Below, one piece after another: positions 1 to 7,542 of a stretch of DNA of 64,000 nucleotides (within the stretch, counting starts at the first letter, position 1; each line of letters opens with the position of its first letter). A program made the translations under genes and the position numbers. A model generated the notes under the pieces. The model was given only the letters and a program-made list of their open reading frames with translations. It searched no databases and had not been told where the DNA came from. Source of the DNA: Marinilabilia salmonicolor (lineage in GTDB: Bacteria; Bacteroidota; Bacteroidia; Bacteroidales; Marinilabiliaceae). Location of the stretch: contig NZ_PVTS01000011.1 in the NCBI RefSeq assembly GCF_003003035.1, forward strand, positions 1 through 64,000, in the 5' to 3' direction.

Positions 1-143
1 TTATTCGTAGTCCATCAATTGCGTGAAAATCCAATTTATACTGTTATTCATTGTTTTTAGTTGGCTATGAGGTTTTTGTTAAGTTGCCAGCAACGATTCT
101 ATAACCACACCTCAAAGTGCGGTTATTTCTCCTTTATCAAAAC

Positions 144-190
144 AAAAGGTGCACAATACATCCAAACACCGATTGTATTGTGCACCTTTT
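144..190. terminator. Perfect 17-bp hairpin with A/T flanks (bidirectional terminator-like)
   Basis: AAAAGGTGCACAATACA (144-160) is the exact reverse complement of 174-190, with a 13-nt loop. The outer A4 and T4 runs give a U-tract in either direction, as in a bidirectional rho-independent terminator. Its perfection and length would also suit a protein-binding site or a recombination site. The gene it serves to the left is outside the window. Confidence 0.6.
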
Positions 191-380
191 AATTCTTTAT
201 TAATTCTTCCCAGTCCTTTTGAGGAGAGGAATCTCAGATTTTCTTTAATCTCTATGTGGGATAGGGCCGTCAATTTGTTTTATTGTTTTAAAGTTTTTTT
301 GTTTACCGTAAAACTAACTTTTTTGTTTTCTTTTTCCAATAAAAATTAACACTTTTCCATCAACACTTTTTTTTAAAATA

Positions 381-410
381 AAAAAGGCCACCTTCCGGCA
401 GCCTTTCTTT
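381..410 (-). terminator. Rho-independent terminator of the element's long minus-strand operon
   Basis: Read on the minus strand, an 8-bp stem (385-392 with 397-404, two G-U pairs) closes a GGAA tetraloop and is followed by TTTTTATTTTA. It lies 23 bp beyond the stop of the RadA-like gene, the last gene of the operon. On the plus strand it is followed by TTTCTTT, so it may also work in reverse. Confidence 0.75.
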
Positions 411-432
411 AAACATAAACATTTCAAATTCA

Positions 433-2106
433 TCAAAACACCCCAATCTCCCCACTTCCCCCAAACCGATTTTTCTCAGCCCTGGCGACACCACCGGTAA
501 CCACTACTGAAGTATCGCAATCATGCTCCCATTCAGCACTTCCCCGGAAATTTCCGGTTTTGGTAACCTTATGGATGGTAACCAGATTCATGTTGGGGTA
601 TTTCAAGGTAAGTTTGGTGGCACCATCCGGAGAGAGACGGAGACTGTCGGCACTATCCAGGAACACCACATCGTATTTGCTCAAATCCGCTGGTATCTTA
701 TCGACCAGAAAGAAATCCGGATGCACTGCTTTGAGCATCTTGATTTTTTTCTGGAGGGTAGCTCCGAAACCTTCCTCATTGGCCACGAAGAGGACGGTTT
801 TCCCCATCTGGTCGGCCAGATATTTTGCCAGGTCGATTGCCAGGGTGGACTTGCCACTACCTCCTTTACCGTAGATCATCAAACGGAATGGTTCGCTCAT
901 TTCACCCAGAAGTTTATGCCACTTTCCGGAAAGGCCCATGGGATAGAAAGCTTTTTTCTCAAAGTCGGTGGAGGGTATTGCTTTTCCGGATTTGACCGTG
1001 ATTTTCCGGTTCTGTTTTTCCAAACCATCGATTCCGGCAAGACCTTCCAAACCATTAAGTTCTGACTGGCTGATGGTAGGGATAGTGCTACTTCCGGCAA
1101 TATATCTCTCCAGTGCTTTTCTAATAATCTGAAGTTTCGTGCTTAAAGGCTTTGAGGCATTAACCCCTGCTTTTCCGGCTTCGATCTTCTCCAATATCTT
1201 TTTTGCCTCCTCTTTAACTCCTGTTTTGCCCTGGATTCGTAAAAACCGTTTAATGACCAGAACTGCCGGCATGGTGGCAAGCCCGGTTGTAATAGATTTA
1301 AGCTCTGTAAGCTTATCTTCCGAGAAATTGACGGTTATGCTGCCACCATCATTGACCATGGCAATCAGCTTGTCCTGCATATACTCAATTTGGTCAGAGT
1401 AGCGCGAAGCTTTGCGCACCCGTCTTTCAATGATGGCTGTCTGTAGTGATTTCAGCATGGTGAGCAATTCCTCATGAGTCTTGGTTTTCCCGTTCATCGC
1501 CACAAAACGCCTTAGAAAAGATACTTCAGCATCCACCTTTTCGGTATGTTCGGGAAGTGGTTTGTCGATGCGGGCCAGTTTCTGCTTAATGAGCCCTTTC
1601 AAAATCGTTTCAGAAACTTCCTTTTTGGTGCCCTTGTCAGTTCGATAAACGTAGGTCGGTTCGCCCGATTCTGTATGCGAAAGGGATTCAATTTCCGATT
1701 TTTCCACATATCCGTTTACATAGGCATAGAGGAATTGACCTGCTTTGTATTTGTGCTTTTTCAGCTTTTTGCGGGTTTGGCGCGGCTTTTTTTGTTTTTG
1801 AGTTTCTTTGTTTTCCTGTTTCTTAGTTTTAGAATTTTTCTGTTTGGAAGTTTCTTTGTTTCCCGTTTTATCCTTTGTGCTTTTCAATGCTTCCGGATTG
1901 GCTTTGATGTCTTTGCCCAAATTCTCGAAATACTTATCCAGAATTCGATGGATAGTAGCCAGGTTGTCGGGGTTGGTTTCCTCATGAATGTTTTCAATAA
2001 TCTTAATGACCTCCGGGTGTTTGCGGTTAAAAAAGTCGCCGTGTGCCAGTTTTGAGAAGTCAATTCCTTTTGCTTTCTCAATGTAGTTGTCGATAGTAAA
2101 TGCCAT
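433..2106 (-). CDS. RadA/Sms-like RecA-fold ATPase with a long N-terminal extension
   Basis: This 557-residue protein ends in a P-loop ATPase core. It has Walker A GKGGSGKST (Lys about 419), Walker B-like VVFLDSAD (about 480), and at the extreme C-terminus KNRFG followed by EIGVF (about 544-557). KNRFG is the hallmark of RadA/Sms, the branch-migration ATPase of recombination. The RadA zinc finger and Lon-like C-terminal domain are absent. Instead there is a roughly 390-residue N-terminal region with a Lys/Gln/Asn-rich linker (about 85-125) and the motif GLEGLAGIDGLE (about 350). The ATG at 2106 is preferred because it carries the element's ATTTCACAAA start box and gives only a short gap after the helicase stop. 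It is the last gene of the operon. A role in element replication or recombination is inferred. Confidence 0.7.
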   Translation of the reverse strand: MAFTIDNYIEKAKGIDFSKLAHGDFFNRKHPEVIKIIENIHEETNPDNLATIHRILDKYFENLGKDIKANPEALKSTKDKTGNKETSKQKNSKTKKQENKETQKQKKPRQTRKKLKKHKYKAGQFLYAYVNGYVEKSEIESLSHTESGEPTYVYRTDKGTKKEVSETILKGLIKQKLARIDKPLPEHTEKVDAEVSFLRRFVAMNGKTKTHEELLTMLKSLQTAIIERRVRKASRYSDQIEYMQDKLIAMVNDGGSITVNFSEDKLTELKSITTGLATMPAVLVIKRFLRIQGKTGVKEEAKKILEKIEAGKAGVNASKPLSTKLQIIRKALERYIAGSSTIPTISQSELNGLEGLAGIDGLEKQNRKITVKSGKAIPSTDFEKKAFYPMGLSGKWHKLLGEMSEPFRLMIYGKGGSGKSTLAIDLAKYLADQMGKTVLFVANEEGFGATLQKKIKMLKAVHPDFFLVDKIPADLSKYDVVFLDSADSLRLSPDGATKLTLKYPNMNLVTIHKVTKTGNFRGSAEWEHDCDTSVVVTGGVARAEKNRFGGSGEIGVF

Positions 2107-2125
2107 TTTGTGAAATATTAGTTTT

Positions 2126-5100
2126 TCAGAATTCAAATTCCATCTCCATTTCCAGCTCCAGAGCTGTTGCCAGGGAGAATGCTTTTGGTTTTTTAGTTTC
2201 TTTGTTTTGTCCGATGCGCTGCCTGTACCGTTTTTTGTCGATGGCCAGCTGCTGACGTGCATACGCTTCATCCGGATCCTGATGTGCGATGGCCTCAGAC
2301 ACATCTTCATCCTCAAAAATAAGCTCGTACATGGTTCGTGACATCTGTGCAGATAATGAGTATTTGTCCTGCAGAATCTGTGTCACTTTGGACAATACGG
2401 ACGGATCGAAGCTACCCACCATATTGCTGCTTCTTTTGTTGAAGCCGTCATTTCCGTTCATGAGCCTAAACAACTCTGAATCGGTGTAAACATCCTTGTT
2501 ACGGGCTCCAAAGGGAATTACCAGGTCATAACCATCGTAGCCACGGGACAACACAATGCCATTGGTCAGTGCTACCAGTGAGTTTCGCTGCAGTGATTGC
2601 AAATAAGGCAAAATCTTAATGACCGGCACCTGAACACTGGCTGTTGCTTTGTCCTTTTCCCATCCATCGGGCATCAGAATACCTTTTTCTTTGCCTCCGC
2701 CCTGCAAAGTAAAATCAATCAGCTTTCCCCGGTAATTGGCAATCCCTTGAAGAATATTGTCCGTTATGATGTAACGGGTAATGCGATCCGCCTGGCGTTT
2801 TTTCATCATCTCATCCCACTGGTTGAGAATCTCCACCTGACTGTAATTGTCCAGCGAACTGCTCAATCCTATGATTCGCTCCACCATGGCTCCCTGATCA
2901 CCCGAAAGAGCCAGTACCATGTATTTACGGCCATCACCAACCGCAAAGCGTACCTTGATTTTGGAAAGCGTGTATGGGTTTTCTTCCTTATGGTTAATGA
3001 CAAATCCCAGAAAAACGGACGGAGACGGATCATTGGAAACAATGTTGGGCACATAAACGCCTCGTCCTGGATAAAAAATCCTAATGCGGTTGCGGATTGC
3101 CCGCCTGAGAAGTTCCGATTTTTCCTGCTCCGATTTGATAAGTGATGCTTTGGAATTCTCAATCTCATCCATCCGTTTTTTAAGGTAAGCAGACTGTTCT
3201 GCCTGACTTTTCAGTTTTTTGTAATTCTTCTCCTGACGAATGTGCCTGCGGGCTACGTCCAGGCGTTTATCAATGTGATTGAGCATATTTTGAAGCCGGG
3301 TCTCCAACGATTTTTCCATTCCGGCAATGATCTTTTCCGTATAAACCATCGGATCATCAGTGCCGGTGGTTTGTCCAATCAATTCCTGAATCTGACTTTT
3401 GCGGAACGGCTTACGTAGATTGGCACAATCACATGTTTTCAATATGGAATCGCGTCCGAAAGCACTCTTGCCGCCTTTCCCGGCCTTGATGACTTTCCGG
3501 TCAATGACCACAGCATCCAGGGCAACAGCTTCCACCTCCAAATCGTATTCCTCGATTTGTTTGAGATACTCCACGTATTCGGTGTATCGAAGAGCCATAT
3601 CGGTATAGAATTTCTCCTGGTCGGCTACCGATAGAATCGCCACGCGACCCGACACTTTCTGAATACCCCCTTCGCGTACTTCCGGAACCTCTAAGCCAAG
3701 AGGTTTGCCCAGCATTTCATCGATCTCCGGATTTTCTATGAGGTAATCTGCTACCAGCTTGTCACCGTATTTGTTCAGGAAATCCACCTGCTCACCTATC
3801 TGACTCTGATTGGCCTTTTGGTTACTGGTGGTGTTGGCATCAAGACTCCGGAGTTTTCTTTGCAGCATCATTTGAAGCCTCTTTTCAGCCGGAATGGCTG
3901 ATGAGATATACCGATAACGGGGCTTGAGTATCTGTCCGGTGCGGTTGATGCGACCGCGTTTTTGCACCTCGGTATTAATGTCCAGTTCAGGCTGAAGCAC
4001 AATCATTTCACGCTGCTTTACCTGTCCTTTGGCAACTTTACGGGTTACAATGGCATGGGCAGATGCACCGGTGGATCCACTCTGGTTGATAAGCAGGCAA
4101 TCCACCTCATTATCGTTGAATTGCCGGAAAGCATCATTGGTGGCAACCCGTTTTCGGCTTAAAATAGTACCCGTTTCCTTCCCGGAAAACTGCACCATGA
4201 TTTTCCGCCCGGTTACCTCCGCCACTTTGAAGCCTGCCTTTTCAATGATTTCCACAATCCGGTCAATGGGAGATATGGTGATTCCGGTGGAAACGCGGTC
4301 TATCTCATCAGTAATCCGGTTGTATTCTGCCAGGGCCTCTTCGCTGATCATGGTCGGTTCCAGGTAATCGTATTTCTTCTGCCCCCGGTAATCGGTAATG
4401 GTAATTTTCAAAACCGATTTGAGCCCCTTGTACAAGACATGTTTAAAATCTGTATTAATGGCTTCTCCGGGTGCGGATTCAGCAATCTCTTCCAGGAATG
4501 AACCCATGGTATTGGCAAAGGCAATAATCGGCTTGCGTCCGGCTTTCAGCGAACGGATGGCATCACGGGCCACATCCTCCGCTTTCAGACTCAAAAGCAG
4601 CTGATTGATCACATTAAAAACTTTGGAGAAATAGGGCTGATTGTCCACCCCTGCAGAAGAAGTGCCTTTTCTGGAGCTGGCTTCCCCGCCTTCAGCCTTC
4701 ATGGCATCATCCATGTTATCTACCGCCTCGGTGACATAATCCTTTTGAAAGGCAATGATGTCCCGGATAATTTCCGTTACCTTATCAGCAATGCGGCGGT
4801 GTTCCCGCTCATTTTCTGTCAATGTTATGTAATCCACCTCAATACCTTCAAAAGAGCGTTCGCGGCGAATCATTTGTCCCTCCGACACCAGCTGGGCCGA
4901 GAGAATCTCCTGCAATGCCACCCCGCCACGGGTAATGGAATCCACCAGCTCATCTTTGGTCATGTTGGCCTCCGAGAGACAGGTTTTAAGGGCATAAATA
5001 GGCATATTGTCTGGTCGCTTGGCAAAGGTGGCAGAGAGGAATACCACTCCCGCAGCATTCTGAATTACATTCATCAGAAAAGTGCCTGTTTGTGAAGCAC

Positions 5101-6001
5101 CCGAAGCATTGTGAGCTTCATCCATAATGATAATATTCCCCTCGGCCATTGTTGCCAGGAACATTGGTTTTAATGGTTTCTTATCCGGCTGATTGAACTG
5201 GGTATAGGTAGCCAGGATTACATCATATTTCTTTGGCAGTTGCTGCGATTTGAAAACCGATTCCTGAACAGCTTTGGCATCCGGCTGATAGAGAATATTT
5301 CCTTCCGCATCCTTTATTTTGGTTTTGGCATCATCGGCATTCACGATAAACGGCACCAGATGTCCGGAACCAATATCTGCCAGGTCGCGGTAGATGTCAG
5401 AGAAAAGGTTGGGCTTTTCACTTAAAAATATGGGAATCTTCTTTTGCTGATTGGCATAACGGATCATGGCCGCCGCAATACGTCCTTTCCCTATGCCTGT
5501 CTGGTCACCCACTATCAGCGACTGATTGCGCTCTTCAATATTGTAAATGGCCAGAGCTACGGCATCTATCTGCTCGGCAGAAAGAGCTGATGCAAGTTCT
5601 TCCTTGCTTTTGTACCCCAGCTTTTTACGAACCAGCTCAAACACATTGCCTCCGATATGCTTTTTGATTTTACGAGCTGCAATGTGCGTCTCATCCGCCA
5701 TAGAATCGGGCACCTGGGTTTCCAGAATAACCCCTTCTTCCGAAACCGGGATATAAAGTTCTCCCAGTCCTTTGCCTGCAGACTTGTGACCACGGGAAGT
5801 CAGAAACAACTGCCAGTGATGGGGATTGCGCTCTGATAAATCTTTCAGCCGGCCTGAGAACTTTTTAAAGCCCGAAGCCGGTTCAAAACCCCAAAACAAC
5901 AGTTTTTCACTGATTTCAGGGGCGGGTCTTTTGTCGAACGTTATTGTTGCTTTCGATTGCAGGGCCTGTTTCTTTTTGTCAATCTGTATGTGAAAGGTCA
6001 T
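2126..6001 (-). CDS. Strawberry-notch (SNO) family superfamily-2 helicase
   Basis: This 1291-residue protein has SNO-type helicase motifs: Walker A-like GDQTGIGKGR (about 164-173), the ATYTQF region, DEAH (about 295) and FLSATF. A helicase C-terminal half follows, with NQSGSTGASAHAI and QKRGRINRTGQ (motif VI, arginine-finger type). SNO helicases are common in large phages and conjugative elements, often as part of polyvalent proteins. The C-terminus is a KETKKPKAF linker followed by the acidic-aromatic tag ALELEMEMEFEF, which recurs on two neighbouring proteins. It sits between the methyltransferase and the RadA-like ATPase. A role in remodelling or protecting incoming element DNA is inferred from the family, not shown here. 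Confidence 0.8.
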   Translation of the reverse strand: MTFHIQIDKKKQALQSKATITFDKRPAPEISEKLLFWGFEPASGFKKFSGRLKDLSERNPHHWQLFLTSRGHKSAGKGLGELYIPVSEEGVILETQVPDSMADETHIAARKIKKHIGGNVFELVRKKLGYKSKEELASALSAEQIDAVALAIYNIEERNQSLIVGDQTGIGKGRIAAAMIRYANQQKKIPIFLSEKPNLFSDIYRDLADIGSGHLVPFIVNADDAKTKIKDAEGNILYQPDAKAVQESVFKSQQLPKKYDVILATYTQFNQPDKKPLKPMFLATMAEGNIIIMDEAHNASGASQTGTFLMNVIQNAAGVVFLSATFAKRPDNMPIYALKTCLSEANMTKDELVDSITRGGVALQEILSAQLVSEGQMIRRERSFEGIEVDYITLTENEREHRRIADKVTEIIRDIIAFQKDYVTEAVDNMDDAMKAEGGEASSRKGTSSAGVDNQPYFSKVFNVINQLLLSLKAEDVARDAIRSLKAGRKPIIAFANTMGSFLEEIAESAPGEAINTDFKHVLYKGLKSVLKITITDYRGQKKYDYLEPTMISEEALAEYNRITDEIDRVSTGITISPIDRIVEIIEKAGFKVAEVTGRKIMVQFSGKETGTILSRKRVATNDAFRQFNDNEVDCLLINQSGSTGASAHAIVTRKVAKGQVKQREMIVLQPELDINTEVQKRGRINRTGQILKPRYRYISSAIPAEKRLQMMLQRKLRSLDANTTSNQKANQSQIGEQVDFLNKYGDKLVADYLIENPEIDEMLGKPLGLEVPEVREGGIQKVSGRVAILSVADQEKFYTDMALRYTEYVEYLKQIEEYDLEVEAVALDAVVIDRKVIKAGKGGKSAFGRDSILKTCDCANLRKPFRKSQIQELIGQTTGTDDPMVYTEKIIAGMEKSLETRLQNMLNHIDKRLDVARRHIRQEKNYKKLKSQAEQSAYLKKRMDEIENSKASLIKSEQEKSELLRRAIRNRIRIFYPGRGVYVPNIVSNDPSPSVFLGFVINHKEENPYTLSKIKVRFAVGDGRKYMVLALSGDQGAMVERIIGLSSSLDNYSQVEILNQWDEMMKKRQADRITRYIITDNILQGIANYRGKLIDFTLQGGGKEKGILMPDGWEKDKATASVQVPVIKILPYLQSLQRNSLVALTNGIVLSRGYDGYDLVIPFGARNKDVYTDSELFRLMNGNDGFNKRSSNMVGSFDPSVLSKVTQILQDKYSLSAQMSRTMYELIFEDEDVSEAIAHQDPDEAYARQQLAIDKKRYRQRIGQNKETKKPKAFSLATALELEMEMEFEF

Positions 6002-6085
6002 ATCATTTGTTTTTTAGTTTTTCTGTTTCTCTATTTTTCAGTTTTTTACTTCCTGAGTTTTTCTGTTTCAAAGTTTTTCTGTTTT
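6002..6085. repeat. Low-complexity A/T tract resembling the Lys-rich linkers of neighbouring genes
   Basis: Read on the minus strand, this gap is a run of AAAGAAACTAAAAAAC-like units. It is very similar to the DNA that encodes the NKETKKQ-type linkers inside the helicase, LPD1 and RadA-like genes. It looks like decayed or mobile linker repeat. I see no promoter or hairpin in it. Confidence 0.45.
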
Positions 6086-7537
6086 TCAATTTCTTTGTTT
6101 TAATCTTTCCTTAATAGCTGCGATGCGCGCCTCCCTGTTGTTGAAAACCCGGCCAACGGTTATTTCTTCTCCGTCGATAAACCGGGCTGTCCAGGTGCGA
6201 TTGTGATAAAACTGTACTTTGGAAAAAGCCTTGTATCCCTTTTCCCTTTTGTCGGCTTTGCAGGCAAAAAGCTCCGGTACGACCTGTGATTCCTGTAAAA
6301 CCAGGGGCTCTTTCTGGCTTTTAATGGTTATTTCCACAATACCGGAACGTGGTAATCCGGTCACGATGCCATTGGTAATGATGTTTCCGGTGGCCAGGAA
6401 CGAAACGCGGTCTCCGGTTTTGAAAAGGTGTTCCGCCTTGGGTTTCAGAGCAGCAAGATCCAGGAAGTGTCTGATGTCACAATTAAGGATCCGCTGGTAA
6501 AGTGCATCAAGGGAAGAGACCACTTCCCGCAGGTGCCGGCTCTTTGCGCTGCCTTGCGGGGCATAATCCGCAATGCCTCCGGGTGTCTCCTTACGTCCTG
6601 CAATCAGGATAAGACGTGTATCAAAAGCGGTTCCCTGGCGGGAATAGAGTTTGTGCCCGTCAATGGGAATGATGTCCTCCACATGATAAAAGTGATAGAG
6701 AAAATTCAGAAAGTAACGGTCACCCTTATTGGTAATCAGTCCTGAATCGGGATTGTAACGGGTATGCCCGCCAATGATTATGGCTGCCCGCCCGTCATCC
6801 TTCATGGTCTCCAGGGAGCGGATGGCCATGATGTGTTCCAGCTTTTTGATGTGAAAACCCTCAACCTGTTCGATGGCTTCGAGATCACCAAAAGGCGGGT
6901 TGGTAATGATTCCGTCATAGATTCGACCAAATCCGAATGGAAGAGAAGCATCCAGACTGGTTATGGTTTTAAATGGCTGCCGGTTCAGGTTTTGAAGACG
7001 GATCTTATCCAGCTCGTTCACATGAAGCTGTTTGTAAGGTAGTGCATGACAAAGCAGTCCGTTTCCGGCGCTGGGCTCAAAGTATTGGGCCTCTCCCTTG
7101 GCCTTTTTGACCCATAACCCGGCCAAAAAAGAAATAGGTGCCGGAGTTGAATACTGTTGCAAAAGCACACTCATGGAAGTGCGATGCGAGAGGTTAATCT
7201 GTGAGCGATAAAGCTCAACTATCCTCTCAAATCGTTGACGAAAGTTTATTTTTTCATTAAAGGCAATTCTTCGGGCTTCCAGTACAATGGCCAGTTCTGT
7301 CAGCTCTTTTACCTTGTTTTGGTTGTCAATACCAAAGCGCTGACGGGCCAGCTTCTCAATGGTGGTTTTGTTGTGAGAAGTCTTTTTGCGTAGCTCCTGC
7401 TGAACGGCTTTTACAAAATCCGTTTCCCGGGAATTGGAACTGATGGAATCCTCCGAAAAGGCGAATTCCATCTCTGTTTCCAGTTCCAGAGCCAGGGCAA
7501 TAGCCAATATGGTGAGTGCAACTTTTGCGGTTTTCAT
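6086..7537 (-). CDS. N6-adenine-type DNA methyltransferase-like protein
   Basis: This 483-residue protein has the SAM-binding motif FEPSAGNGLL (about 155-164) and the catalytic NPPF motif (about 215) of gamma-class amino-methyltransferases. NPPFGDLEAIE and a later LYSRQGTAFDTRL resemble the methyltransferase domains of phage and ICE polyvalent proteins. The start follows the LPD1 stop by 5 nt, which implies translational coupling. The N-terminus begins with a hydrophobic stretch (KVALTILAIALALELE) that runs into ALELETEMEFAF, the same acidic-aromatic tag found at the C-termini of the two flanking proteins. No restriction endonuclease gene is beside it, so a self-protection or orphan role is more likely than restriction-modification. 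Confidence 0.7.
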   Translation of the reverse strand: MKTAKVALTILAIALALELETEMEFAFSEDSISSNSRETDFVKAVQQELRKKTSHNKTTIEKLARQRFGIDNQNKVKELTELAIVLEARRIAFNEKINFRQRFERIVELYRSQINLSHRTSMSVLLQQYSTPAPISFLAGLWVKKAKGEAQYFEPSAGNGLLCHALPYKQLHVNELDKIRLQNLNRQPFKTITSLDASLPFGFGRIYDGIITNPPFGDLEAIEQVEGFHIKKLEHIMAIRSLETMKDDGRAAIIIGGHTRYNPDSGLITNKGDRYFLNFLYHFYHVEDIIPIDGHKLYSRQGTAFDTRLILIAGRKETPGGIADYAPQGSAKSRHLREVVSSLDALYQRILNCDIRHFLDLAALKPKAEHLFKTGDRVSFLATGNIITNGIVTGLPRSGIVEITIKSQKEPLVLQESQVVPELFACKADKREKGYKAFSKVQFYHNRTWTARFIDGEEITVGRVFNNREARIAAIKERLKQRN

Positions 7538-7542
7538 AATTT

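Larger units (their letters stand above)
1..432. other. Non-coding left edge of the window, inside the mobile element
   Basis: No credible gene is visible in this AT-rich stretch. The only open frame of any length (149-349, plus) would start with GTG inside a perfect hairpin and has no homology I recognise. The stretch holds a 17-bp perfect inverted repeat (144-190), a weaker inverted repeat (about 101-124, one mismatch), and the terminator of the long minus-strand operon (381-410). I searched it for a copy of the tRNA-Pro 3' end, which would mark the far end of the element, and found none. Confidence 0.6.

Noticed and set aside
149-349. 66-codon frame at the left edge
   Set aside because: It would start with GTG inside a perfect hairpin, is Phe/Leu-rich AT-derived sequence and lacks a ribosome-binding context.
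523-1065. 180-codon plus-strand frame opposite the RadA-like gene
   Set aside because: The minus-strand frame carries clear Walker A and KNRFG motifs; the plus-strand product has no recognisable features.
6086-7537. Restriction-modification system
   Set aside because: The methyltransferase has no adjacent restriction enzyme or specificity subunit; the neighbours are polyvalent-type helicase and LPD1 proteins.
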